Source: JAICKM01 sp050998805 (GTDB taxonomy: Bacteria; Chloroflexota; Chloroflexia; QHBQ01; JAICKM01). From it: 64,000 nt of DNA. Position numbers and translations under genes: made by a program. Of the stretch, positions 54,177 through 62,720 are shown one piece after another. Every line of letters starts with the position of its first letter. The first letter of the stretch is position 1. The DNA lies in contig JBPCPV010000027.1 in the NCBI GenBank assembly GCA_050998805.1, positions 67,009-131,008 on the forward strand, read 5' to 3'. The notes below the pieces were generated by a model, which did not search any database, was not told the origin of the DNA, and saw only the letters and a program-made list of their open reading frames with translations.

Positions 54177-55367
54177 ATGCCGGCAATGGTGATGGCACCG
54201 GCAATCGAGCCGGCAATGAAAATCGGCGCGCTCGCCCGACAGACCGGACTAACTGTGAGGACTCTGCACTACTACGACGAGATCGGACTGCTCTCGCCGT
54301 CGGAGCGCACGGAGTCCGGCTACCGGCTCTACACGGCGGGCGACATCGCCCGCTTGCAGCAGATCATGTCACTGCGGCAGCTAGGTTTCGGCCTCGAGGA
54401 GATACGGGACTGCCTCTACCGGCCCGCCTTTTCGCCGCAACGGGTGATCGAAATGCATCTCGCGCGCATCCGGGAGCAGATCGAGCTTGAGAACAGCCTC
54501 TGCCGACGGCTTGAGGCGATTGCAGCGGGCCTACGGCGGGCGAGAGCTGTCTCCGTCGAGGAGTTTATTCAGACTATAGAGGAGATTAAGAAGATGGAAA
54601 CCCATTTCACACCCGAACAGATGGCAGAGATCAAGGAGCGCGGGCGCAAGCTCGGCCCCGAACACATAAAGGCTGTCGAGGCCGAGTGGCCTCTGCTGAT
54701 CGCGAAGGTTAGGGCCGAAATGGAGAAGGGCACCGACCCGGCTGACCCGCGTGTGCAGGCCCTCGCCGGAAGGTGGGGAGAGCTGGTCAAGGAGTTCACC
54801 GGGGGCAACCCCGGCATCGAGCAGGCACTCGGCAAACGCTACCAGCAGGAGCCTGAACTCCGCCAACAGACCGGGATCGACACGCAGATGTTCGAGTACG
54901 TCAACAAGGCGACGGAAGCCGCCGAAGAAATTTACCCCATGCCCTCCTTCCCCATCCTGAATGTGACGGACCTGGCGGCATCCGCGCGCTGGTATCAGGA
55001 GGCTTTGGGCTTCCGCCATATATTTACCATGTCCGGGCCTGAGGGCATCCCCCTCCTGGTCCACTTGCGCTGGGTGAAATATGCCGACGTGTTGCTCGGA
55101 GCGCGCCCGGTAGCGCCTGGACCACGCGGGCTGGGTGTGGCCTTCAGCTTCAGCGCCTATCTAGCGGGGCGTCCGGTCGACGAGATAGCCGAGCGGGCGG
55201 AGGCCGCCGGGTCCAAGATCCTGGCATCCCCGGCTGCCACACCGTGGAATACTCGCGAATGCACGATCTCGGACCCGGACGGCTACCGGCTGACCTTCAC
55301 GGAGCCGATCAATACCGTCCGGTCGTTCGACGAGGTGATCCGGGAGGCAGCCCAAGCGGGCAACTGA
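54177..55367 (+). CDS. MerR regulator fused to TipAS-like and glyoxalase/VOC domains
   Basis: This 396-residue protein has three parts. Residues about 14-85 are a MerR winged helix (KIGALARQTGLTVRTLHYYDE; SGYRLYTAGDIARLQ), followed by a coiled coil to about 140. Residues about 143-255 resemble the TipAS drug-binding domain (FTPEQMAEIKERGRKLGPEH; WGELVKEFTGGNPGIEQAL). Residues about 258-385 are a VOC/glyoxalase fold (FPILNVTDLAASARWYQEALGF; SDPDGYRLTFTEPI). It probably senses a small molecule and activates its own 19-bp-spacer promoter. GAAAGGAAG precedes ATG 54177. Confidence 0.82.
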   Translation: MPAMVMAPAIEPAMKIGALARQTGLTVRTLHYYDEIGLLSPSERTESGYRLYTAGDIARLQQIMSLRQLGFGLEEIRDCLYRPAFSPQRVIEMHLARIREQIELENSLCRRLEAIAAGLRRARAVSVEEFIQTIEEIKKMETHFTPEQMAEIKERGRKLGPEHIKAVEAEWPLLIAKVRAEMEKGTDPADPRVQALAGRWGELVKEFTGGNPGIEQALGKRYQQEPELRQQTGIDTQMFEYVNKATEAAEEIYPMPSFPILNVTDLAASARWYQEALGFRHIFTMSGPEGIPLLVHLRWVKYADVLLGARPVAPGPRGLGVAFSFSAYLAGRPVDEIAERAEAAGSKILASPAATPWNTRECTISDPDGYRLTFTEPINTVRSFDEVIREAAQAGN

Positions 55368-55404
55368 CTGTCCCAGTTCGCTCGGCGAACAGCAACGACT
55401 ACAT

Positions 55405-56400
55405 CTAGATGCGGAGCTTGGCGACCACATCTTCGGCGAGGCGCTGCATGGGTTCTAGATCGTAGGCCATACCGGGCACATAGAGTATGAAATACTGCAC
55501 GCCCGCCTCTAGCATCCGGCTCAGGCGGTCGATCAACTCCTGGGCCGTGCCCATAAAATTGTCGCGGCGGTACTCTTCAAGCGTGCGGGTATTGCCGAAG
55601 GCTCTCTCAATGGCACCCGCGGGAGGTTGCTTGTTGGGGCCGAGTACATATACATCACCACCGGCCGATTTAGTGATTTCGCTGTAGTCGCGGCCAACAG
55701 TCTCGCAATGCTGCCTTAGTATCTCGGCTTTGCGCTTGAAGTCGTTGATGTTCATCCCACCGAAGTTACTGTAGTCGGCGTATCGGGCCACCAGCTTGAG
55801 CGTCACCTTTTCGCCACCGCCACCGATCCAGATAGGGATGTGTGGCTTCTGCACACCTTTCGGCTCGTTGATCGCGCCTTTGACTTGGTAGAACTTGCCT
55901 TCATAGTCGGCATAGTCCTCGGTCCACATCGCCTTGATGATCGGCAGGGCCTCACCCAGCATCTTGAGCCTGGTGGGGGCATCGGGGAAGCCATAACCGT
56001 AGGCCCGCCACTCATGCTCATACCAGCCTGCGCCGATGCCGAAGTCAAGTCTGCCATGGCTCAAGACATCTATAGTCGAGGCCATCTTGGCCAGATAGGC
56101 CGGGTTGCGATACCCGTTGCAACCGACCATCTGCCCTATACGGATCGTTTGCGTGTCGCGGGCCAGGGCGGCCGTCGAGATCCAACATTCTAAGGTGGTA
56201 TTGAGCGTGGGTTGCGGAACTGTGTGGAAGTGGTCGTACAGCCAGACTGAGTCCAAGCCGAGGCGCTCGGCCTCCCGGGCAACACGGCTCATGGTTTCGT
56301 ATTGCTCGACCGGGTCTTTGATCTCGGCCAGGTCCATGCGCCAGCCCTGTGGAACAAATACACCGAATCTAGGATTCTGGGCACCGGATTTACCAATCAT
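55405..56400 (-). CDS. LLM-class (luciferase-like) flavin/F420-dependent oxidoreductase
   Basis: This 331-residue TIM-barrel protein has RFGVFVPQG, LGLDSVWLYDHFHTVPQ, LSHGRLDFGIGAGWYEHEW and PIWIGGGGEKVTLKLVARYAD. These match F420-dependent LLM oxidoreductases, although FMN use cannot be excluded. The substrate is unknown. ATG 56400 has AGAGGAG 10 nt upstream and is chosen over the start at 56418. It converges with the MerR fusion gene. Confidence 0.88.
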   Translation of the reverse strand: MIGKSGAQNPRFGVFVPQGWRMDLAEIKDPVEQYETMSRVAREAERLGLDSVWLYDHFHTVPQPTLNTTLECWISTAALARDTQTIRIGQMVGCNGYRNPAYLAKMASTIDVLSHGRLDFGIGAGWYEHEWRAYGYGFPDAPTRLKMLGEALPIIKAMWTEDYADYEGKFYQVKGAINEPKGVQKPHIPIWIGGGGEKVTLKLVARYADYSNFGGMNINDFKRKAEILRQHCETVGRDYSEITKSAGGDVYVLGPNKQPPAGAIERAFGNTRTLEEYRRDNFMGTAQELIDRLSRMLEAGVQYFILYVPGMAYDLEPMQRLAEDVVAKLRI

Positions 56401-56498
56401 TAGAGTTGCTCCTCTCATGGGTTGCTTATATTCGGTGTTCTTAGATCCCGCGCGAGTTCTATGACAATCGAGTCGGAGACATAAGCCTCGGTGCGCGG

Positions 56499-56717
56499 CT
56501 AGCCGGACGAGGGGCGCACCCGCCAGAGGCTGTAGGCCAGGAGCACGGCGATCAGTATGGGCAGCAGGTACGCTCCGTAGGTCGCCGCCGCGCTGCCCAG
56601 GTAGCCCGCCGCGAGGCCGAGCGCGACCAGACCTGCGACCACGCCCGCAGCCACCTCCCAGGCATCGCCGACGATGAAATCGTACCAGAAGGCGAAGAAG
56701 CCTCGAATGTACTTCAT
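56499..56717 (-). CDS. small two-helix membrane protein
   Basis: This 72-residue protein starts MKYIRGFFAFWYDFIVGDAW and has two helices (VAAGVVAGLVALGLAAGYL; LLPILIAVLLAYSLW). ATG 56717 overlaps the stop of the COG4280-like gene (ATGA) and has GTGAGG upstream. No function is known; the tight overlap suggests it is a partner or subunit. Confidence 0.7.
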   Translation of the reverse strand: MKYIRGFFAFWYDFIVGDAWEVAAGVVAGLVALGLAAGYLGSAAATYGAYLLPILIAVLLAYSLWRVRPSSG

Positions 56718-57469
56718 ACTTGCCTCACCGCCTTTCCGCCGGCGGCACTGGGGCGGAAAGCCATGATCAGCGCGCCCGCAACCAGCGCGTAGAAGATGAG
56801 CAGACCGAGGATCGCCAGATCCTCTCCCGGCCATTTCAGGCCGACGCCCTCTCCGGCCCAGAAGGTGCCGAATGCCGAGAGCATGATGCCGACGACGAAC
56901 TTGAGCGTGTTTTCAGGCACCCGGCTGAGAGGCGCATGGACCGCGAACGCGACGACGATTACGACGACAGCCGCGACGACCGCCCCGGCCAACGCGGGGG
57001 TCATGTCGCCTGCGCTGAGGCCGAAGGTGATCACGATGAACACGACCTCCAGCCCCTCGAGCAGCACGCCCTTGAATGAGACGGTGAAGGCGGTCCAATC
57101 CATGCCCGGCCCGGTCTTGACGGCAGTTTCGAGCGCAGAGACCTCGCGCGTGTAGATCCGCGCCTCGTCGTGCAGCTCTTGCAGCCCCGTATAGCGCATG
57201 ATTGCCTTGCGGAGCCATTGCAGGCCGAAGATCAGCAGCAGGGTGCCGATCACGATCCGCAACACGTTAAGCGGAATGACCGACTGCAAACTGACGCCGA
57301 AGACAATGACCAGCGCGGCCAGCGCCAGCAGCCCCGTCGCGACGCCGATCCAAGTGCTGCGCCAGCCCCGCGTCACCCCGGCGGCCAGCACCAACGTCAC
57401 CGCCTCGACCACCTCGACCGAGCTAGCGAGAAAACTCGATATGAATCCGATCCATGCGTGTACAGGCAT
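56714..57469 (-). CDS. COG4280-like polytopic membrane protein
   Basis: This 251-residue protein has six to seven helices. The start (ISSFLASSVEVVEAVTLVLAAG) and the repeat-like middle (SFKGVLLEGLEVVFIVITFG) both contain an E-V/G-x-E-x-V pattern in a helix, resembling the two halves of ion exchangers such as Gdt1 or the FTR1 iron permeases. That suggests cation transport, but it is inference. AAGGAGG precedes ATG 57469. It is co-translated with the 72-residue protein. Confidence 0.7.
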   Translation of the reverse strand: MPVHAWIGFISSFLASSVEVVEAVTLVLAAGVTRGWRSTWIGVATGLLALAALVIVFGVSLQSVIPLNVLRIVIGTLLLIFGLQWLRKAIMRYTGLQELHDEARIYTREVSALETAVKTGPGMDWTAFTVSFKGVLLEGLEVVFIVITFGLSAGDMTPALAGAVVAAVVVIVVAFAVHAPLSRVPENTLKFVVGIMLSAFGTFWAGEGVGLKWPGEDLAILGLLIFYALVAGALIMAFRPSAAGGKAVRQV

Positions 57470-57495
57470 ACACAAGCCCTCCTTATCCTGCTCTG

Positions 57496-57524
57496 ATTGT
57501 ACTCGTTTCGGCGGTCGGGCGCAA
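57496..57524 (-). promoter_or_regulatory. promoter of the COG4280-like gene
   Basis: On the minus strand TTGCGC (57524-57519), 17-bp spacer, TACAAT (57501-57496). The leader is about 20 nt and contains AAGGAGG. Confidence 0.55.
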
Positions 57525-57541
57525 GTCGCTGCTCAATCGGG

Positions 57542-57547
57542 TATAAT
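57542..57547 (+). promoter_or_regulatory. -10 box giving a leaderless radical-SAM transcript
   Basis: A perfect TATAAT (57542-57547) ends 6 nt before ATG 57554. No clear -35 lies 16-18 bp upstream. The position excludes the in-frame start at 57497. Confidence 0.6.
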
Positions 57548-57553
57548 ATAGTG

Positions 57554-59374
57554 ATGCCTAAAACCCGAACCAACCCGAAGCAGCCACAGAGGCAAACCGC
57601 GCCCCGCGCCGCGAGCCTCGCCCGCGAGCGGCTGACGCAGGAGACCGGGGCGATCCGCAAGGACTGGGGCGGGCGGCTGCCTGTCGCGCTGGTCTTCCCG
57701 AACACATATTACATCGGCATGTCGAGCCTCGGCTTCCAGACGATCTACAGCCTGTTCAACGCCGCACCCGATATAGTCTGCGAGCGCGCCTTCTTGCCCG
57801 ATAGCGACGGGCAGTTCGAGATGCCGCGCAACCGGCCCGATATGCAGCCCCTCAGCCTGGAGTCGGGGAGGCCGCTGCGCGACTTCGAGATAGTCGCGTT
57901 TTCGGTCAGTTATGAGCTGGATTACTTCAACATGGTGCAGATCCTGCGGGCGGCGGGCATCCCGCTTTTCGCCAAAGACCGCACCGACGACGACCCGATC
58001 GTGATCGCCGGCGGTGCCTGCATCATTGACAACCCGGAGCCGATTGCCGACTTGCTCGACATAGCCTTCGTGGGCGAGGGCGAGGCGCAGGTGCCGGACT
58101 TCATTGACGTGCTGCGCCAGCGGCATGAGCATGGCCGGGAGGCTGTGCTGACGGCGGCGGCGCGCTTCCCTGGCATGTACGTGCCGGCCTTCTACGACGT
58201 TGAGTATCGGCCCGACGGCATGTTCGCCGGCATCACCCCAAACGCCCGCCACCCGGAGCCTGAGACGGCGCTGCCGGTGCGTAAGCAGCGCGTGAAGAAC
58301 ATCCGCGGCTTCGAGACGGCATCGGTGATCCTGACCGAGAACACCGAGTTCGGCTCAAGCTACCTGATCGAAACCGCCCGTGGCTGCGCGCGCGGCTGCC
58401 GCTTCTGCCTGGCGTCCTACGCCTTCATGCCGCAGCGCGAGCGGAAGCTGGACGACCTGGTCGAGCAAGCGCGCTACGGCTTGCGGTTCCGCGACAAGAT
58501 CGGGCTGATGGGGCCGTCGGTCTCCGACTACCACGCGATCGACGAGCTGGTGACGGCGATCCGGGAGATGGGCGGCAAGGTGACGCTCGCCTCGATGCGC
58601 GCCGACTCTATCTCACCGGCGATCCTGAGCGCGCTGATCGGCGGCGGCGCACGCACCATCACCTTCGCGCCGGAGGGCGGCTCGCAGCGGATGCGCGACG
58701 TGATCAACAAGAACCTGAACGAGGACCAGATCCTAGCCTGTGCCGAGCTGATCGGGCGGATGGGCGGCAAGGCGATCAAGCTATACTACATGTGCGGGCT
58801 GCCGGGCGAGACCCAGGAGGATGTGCAGGCCATTGTTGACCTGACGCTGGCGGTGAAGGACCGCCTGCACCGTTATGCCCCCGGCGGCGAAGTGCAGGGC
58901 AGCGTCACGCCGCATGTGCCGAAGAGCCACACGCCGTTCCAGTGGGCACCGATCTACCCGCTCGACCTGATCGAGGAGCGGGTGAACTTCCTGCGGAAGG
59001 CGCTGCGGTCGAAGGGGGTCGTCTTCAAGATCGACAGCCCCAAGTGGCTGCGTGTGCAGGGGGTGCTCTCCCGAGGCGACCGCCGCCTGAGCGCGGTACT
59101 GGCGAACATGCCGGGCGTGAGCCACGCCGACTGGAAGCGCGCCCTCGAAGAGGCGGGGCTGGACGAGGAGTTCTACGCCCGCGAGCGCCCGCTCGACGAG
59201 CTCTTCCCCTGGTCGCACATCGAGGAGGGCGTGGCGGCACGGGCGCTCGGCATCCAGTGGCAGCGTGCGACGAGCGAGACGCCCGGCTATGAGAAAGGCC
59301 AGATCCTCGGCAACGCCCAACGCCACCTGATCGAGTTCTACAAGACCGCCGACGCAAGCCCTCTAAGGCAATGA
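57554..59374 (+). CDS. B12-binding/radical SAM protein (TIGR03960-like)
   Basis: This 606-residue protein has a cobalamin-binding-like N-terminal half (YYIGMSSLGFQTIYSLFN; GGACIIDNPEPIADLLD) and a radical SAM core with C278-x3-C282-x2-C285 (RGCARGCRFCLASYAF). GGGARTITFAPEGGSQRMRD and KLYYMCGLPGE follow. The length and motifs match the large subunit of the TIGR03960 family, whose reaction is unknown. The usual small partner (DUF2344) is not downstream. The ATG at 57554 lies 6 nt after a TATAAT. Confidence 0.86.
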   Translation: MPKTRTNPKQPQRQTAPRAASLARERLTQETGAIRKDWGGRLPVALVFPNTYYIGMSSLGFQTIYSLFNAAPDIVCERAFLPDSDGQFEMPRNRPDMQPLSLESGRPLRDFEIVAFSVSYELDYFNMVQILRAAGIPLFAKDRTDDDPIVIAGGACIIDNPEPIADLLDIAFVGEGEAQVPDFIDVLRQRHEHGREAVLTAAARFPGMYVPAFYDVEYRPDGMFAGITPNARHPEPETALPVRKQRVKNIRGFETASVILTENTEFGSSYLIETARGCARGCRFCLASYAFMPQRERKLDDLVEQARYGLRFRDKIGLMGPSVSDYHAIDELVTAIREMGGKVTLASMRADSISPAILSALIGGGARTITFAPEGGSQRMRDVINKNLNEDQILACAELIGRMGGKAIKLYYMCGLPGETQEDVQAIVDLTLAVKDRLHRYAPGGEVQGSVTPHVPKSHTPFQWAPIYPLDLIEERVNFLRKALRSKGVVFKIDSPKWLRVQGVLSRGDRRLSAVLANMPGVSHADWKRALEEAGLDEEFYARERPLDELFPWSHIEEGVAARALGIQWQRATSETPGYEKGQILGNAQRHLIEFYKTADASPLRQ

Positions 59375-60525
59375 GGTCGTTGACCTGGCGAGAGGTGTGG
59401 GCGCGGCGGCTCACGCGGCACTCCCTGTCGGCACCGGCACCGGCGGCACGGCTGGCCGAAGTCGCAGGCGCGGTGTGCGGGATCCATGCACAAGTTATGC
59501 CTGCCGCAGAGGTGTCGCTAGGGGTCCGGGTCGCTGGGGTGACGCGGCAAGACATCCGGGCAGCACTCTGGGATAAGCGGAGCCTGGTCAAGACTTACGG
59601 GATCCGAGGCACCGTGCATCTCTTCCCGGCGGACGAACTGCCGCTCTGGATGGCGGCGCTGCGGGCGTGTCCACCGCCGGACCCGAAGTGGCTGGCGAGC
59701 AAGGGCCTTGACATGCAGCAACTCGATCTGCTTGTCTCTGCTGTCGGAGACGCTCTCGACGGTCAGCGCCTAACTTTAACGCAGCTCGGCGACGCGGTCG
59801 TGCAGCGTGCAGGTGCCTGGGCGGGGGAGGAGACTGCCCCCGCCTGGGGCGAGAATTGGCCGCGATGGCGGATGGCGCTCGGCGCAGCGGCCGTCGCGGG
59901 GCGGCTCTGTTTCGGCCCGAATGTAGGAACGGCAGTGACGTTCGTGCGCGCCGATCAATGGGCCGGCCCCTGGCACGACATGGACCCCGGCGCGGCACTG
60001 GCCGAGATCCTGCGCCGCTATCTCCACGCCTATGGACCCGCCACGCCCCGTGATTTCGCCCAATGGTTCAGCATACCCGCCGCGACGGCACGCAACGCGG
60101 CGGCGACGATCGCGGACGAGCTGGAGGAAGTTGACGTGGAGGGGCAGAAGTCTTTTCTGCTAGTTGCCGACGCTGCGGCAGAGGAGCCGCCTGTGTCGGA
60201 GTCGGTGCGCCTCCTGCCGCATTTCGACTGTTACATGATCGGCTGCCACCCGCGTGCCCAGCTTGTGCCGCCCGCCTGGGCGGAGCGGGTGCTGCCCCAC
60301 GGCCAAGCCGGGCCGGTTCCCGTGCTGCTGGTTGACGGGACCGTGGGCGGCGTCTGGACGCGGCAGGCCAAGGGCCACCGCGTTGAGCTGCGGGTTGAGC
60401 CGTTCACGCCACTCACCTCCGGGCAGCAGGATCTACTCGAAGCAGAAGCCGGTCGGATCGGAGAGATCCTCGAAGCCGCGCCCGCGCTGACGGTCGGCTC
60501 CGTGATGGTGCGGCCGCATCTATAG
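59371..60525 (+). CDS. winged-helix DNA-binding-domain protein (HTH_42/PF06224-like)
   Basis: This 384-residue protein matches the YcaQ/AlkX-type family: ARRLTRHSLSAPAPA, CGIHAQVMPAAEVSLGVRV, LVKTYGIRGTVHLFPADELP and a C-terminal VLLVDGTVGGVWTRQAKGHRVEL. Some relatives are DNA glycosylases acting on crosslinks or alkylated bases. ATG 59371 overlaps the radical-SAM stop (ATGA). The catalytic residues are not clear to me, so repair activity is a possibility, not a conclusion. Confidence 0.8.
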   Translation: MRSLTWREVWARRLTRHSLSAPAPAARLAEVAGAVCGIHAQVMPAAEVSLGVRVAGVTRQDIRAALWDKRSLVKTYGIRGTVHLFPADELPLWMAALRACPPPDPKWLASKGLDMQQLDLLVSAVGDALDGQRLTLTQLGDAVVQRAGAWAGEETAPAWGENWPRWRMALGAAAVAGRLCFGPNVGTAVTFVRADQWAGPWHDMDPGAALAEILRRYLHAYGPATPRDFAQWFSIPAATARNAAATIADELEEVDVEGQKSFLLVADAAAEEPPVSESVRLLPHFDCYMIGCHPRAQLVPPAWAERVLPHGQAGPVPVLLVDGTVGGVWTRQAKGHRVELRVEPFTPLTSGQQDLLEAEAGRIGEILEAAPALTVGSVMVRPHL

Positions 60526-60584
60526 CCGGACGGCGGTGGGGCGTTTATTATACCACATCACGGCCCAGGCCCGACTGTGTCCCG

Positions 60585-61541
60585 TTACCTAGCTACAGGC
60601 TCGACCGGCACGCTCACTTGGCCGAGCACATCGTTGACTAGGCCGACCAGGTCCCGGTTGCGGAGGCGGGCTTCGGGGTTGAGGATCAGGCGGTGGGGCA
60701 GGACGTAGGGGGCCATGCTCTTCACGTCGTCGGGCGTCACCATCGGGCGACCCTGCATCGCCGCCCGCGCCTGGGCGGTACGGTAGAGAGCCAGCGTACC
60801 GCGTGGGCCGGCGCCGAGGTCGAGCGCAGCCTGCTGCCGCGTCGCCCGCACGATGGCGACGATGTAGCGGCGGACTTCGGGGGTCACCTCGACGGCGCGG
60901 ACGATCCCCTGTGCCGCCGTCAACTCATCGGCTGAGGCAACCGCAGCCAGGGTCTCCAACGGGTTCACCAGGGCGAACCTCTGCAAGATCGCGTCTTCCT
61001 CGGCCTCGTCGGGATAGCCGATCTGTAGGCGGATCAGGAAGCGGTCGAGCTGCGCCTCCGGCAGGGGGAACGTGCCTTCGAGCTCGATGGGGTTCTGGGT
61101 CGCCAGCACGATGAACGGCCTCGGCAGCCGGCGGGTCTGCCCGTCCACGGTCGCCGTGCGCTCCTCCATCGCCTCGAGCAGCGCGGATTGAGTGCGGGGC
61201 GTCGCCCGGTTAATTTCGTCGGCAAGCAGCACCTGGGTGAAGACCGGCCCCGGCTTGAACTCGAACTCCTGCTTCTGCAGGTTGTAGATAGATAGCCCGG
61301 TCACGTCGGACGGCAGCAGGTCGGGCGTGAACTGGATGCGGGAGAATGTGCAGGCCAGCGATTGTGCCAGCGAGCGCGCCAGCACCGTCTTGCCGAGGCC
61401 AGGCACGTCTTCGAGCAGCACATGCCCTTCGCATAGCAGCGCCGCCAGCACCCTGTCGATCACCTCCGACTTGCCGACGATCACCCTCCCGATATTAGCG
61501 CGCACCCGGTCGGCGAGATCGTATACGGCGGCGACATCCAC
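60585..61541 (-). CDS. MoxR-family AAA+ ATPase
   Basis: This 318-residue ATPase has Walker A (LEDVPGLGKTVLARSLA), Walker B (VLLADEINRATPRTQSALLEA), FIVLATQNPIELEGTFPLPEA with sensor 1, and the C-terminal lid. MoxR proteins act as chaperones that insert metals or activate partner proteins, often with a VWA-domain protein; none is encoded in this part of the window. Its GTG directly follows the stop of the coiled-coil gene. Confidence 0.93.
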   Translation of the reverse strand: MDVAAVYDLADRVRANIGRVIVGKSEVIDRVLAALLCEGHVLLEDVPGLGKTVLARSLAQSLACTFSRIQFTPDLLPSDVTGLSIYNLQKQEFEFKPGPVFTQVLLADEINRATPRTQSALLEAMEERTATVDGQTRRLPRPFIVLATQNPIELEGTFPLPEAQLDRFLIRLQIGYPDEAEEDAILQRFALVNPLETLAAVASADELTAAQGIVRAVEVTPEVRRYIVAIVRATRQQAALDLGAGPRGTLALYRTAQARAAMQGRPMVTPDDVKSMAPYVLPHRLILNPEARLRNRDLVGLVNDVLGQVSVPVEPVAR

Positions 61542-62720
61542 CTATTGTTCTCCCTCGGTGGCACCGTCGGGGGGCGCAGGCGTCGCCATGTGGGGGCGGG
61601 CCTCGCGCACGCTGCGGACCTGGCTCGCCTTCTGTGCGGCTTCGGCCTGCTTCTTGGCGCGGCGCCGGCGCATCTCCTCGACCTGCGCCTCGATGCTCTC
61701 CAATTCCTCGCGCAGCTGCCGCTCTTCATAGCTATCCAGCAGGGCCTCGAGATCCGTATCACGTTGGTAGAGAGCCTCAAGCTGTGGAATCTGCTCGGCG
61801 ATCCGCTGGTCGAGATCACGTATCCGGTCTTCGAGCTGCTGGAAGCGAGTGACGTAGCGTTCCATGCGGCTGTCTCCGAGTTGCCTCACGTCGGCGAGTT
61901 CAGCTGCGAACTGCGTCCGAGTAGTCTCGCCGTGTTCTCGCATATCGGCCTGGTTCTCGCTCACTTGTTTTTCGAGCCGTCCCAGCCCGGAAGTGTAACG
62001 GCCATCCCACTCGCGGACTTCGGTCAGCTGGGTTTGCAACGCCTCGATATGCTCCATGAGTTGGCGGCGCACCTCGTCCATCCGCCCAGTGCGCGAGGTC
62101 AGGTCCACGAACTCGACCCGCAGGTTCTCGACGATAGCTTGCAGCTCGGTCCCCTGGCGGCGGAGGCGCTGCTCCTCCATGCGTTGGAGTTCAGATACCC
62201 TGCTTATCTCCTGGCGGGTTTCGTTGTTCACCGAGTCGAGTTCCTGCACCAGGTCGCGCAACTGGTGTTGGCCGTCGGCTATCAGCCCGATCTGGGCGAC
62301 AAGCTGGCGTATCTGGCTCTGCAAAGCCTCGACCTGGGTTTTGTCTGTAGAGGCGCGGTCACGCGACTGGTGGCGTGTGTCATAGAGTTCGGTGATCTGC
62401 GCGCGTAGTTCGCGGATCGGTTTCAGCGGCTCTTCGACCTTCTGTCCAAGCTCCGCCAACTGCTGCTTGAGTCGCGCATCTTCGAGTTGTCGGACCTGTA
62501 GTGTCTGGGAAACATCCTGAGCGTGGCGCTCCTGCACGAGCTGGAGTTGGAGCACCTGGCCCTCGGTGTTCTTGTAGAGGTCTTCGAGCCACTGCTGGCG
62601 TGCTATCGCCTCCCGCAACTGGCGACGGACCTCGTCCAGTTGCTGCTGCACCTGGTAGAGCGCGGCCTCGTCGCGCTTCCGGCCCTCGTCTTCGCGGGTG
62701 GACCGCAGGATTTCGGTCAT
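61542..62720 (-). CDS. long coiled-coil protein, unknown function
   Basis: This 392-residue protein is almost entirely heptad-patterned, charged and Gln/Glu/Arg-rich (QQQLDEVRRQLREAIARQQ; MERYVTRFQQLEDRIRDLDQ), with no signal peptide, membrane helix or enzyme motif. It resembles SMC- or myosin-like rods but is not assignable. It lies between the deacetylase-like and MoxR genes with an ATGA overlap upstream and no gap downstream, so it may be a structural adaptor of their complex. Confidence 0.8.
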   Translation of the reverse strand: MTEILRSTREDEGRKRDEAALYQVQQQLDEVRRQLREAIARQQWLEDLYKNTEGQVLQLQLVQERHAQDVSQTLQVRQLEDARLKQQLAELGQKVEEPLKPIRELRAQITELYDTRHQSRDRASTDKTQVEALQSQIRQLVAQIGLIADGQHQLRDLVQELDSVNNETRQEISRVSELQRMEEQRLRRQGTELQAIVENLRVEFVDLTSRTGRMDEVRRQLMEHIEALQTQLTEVREWDGRYTSGLGRLEKQVSENQADMREHGETTRTQFAAELADVRQLGDSRMERYVTRFQQLEDRIRDLDQRIAEQIPQLEALYQRDTDLEALLDSYEERQLREELESIEAQVEEMRRRRAKKQAEAAQKASQVRSVREARPHMATPAPPDGATEGEQ

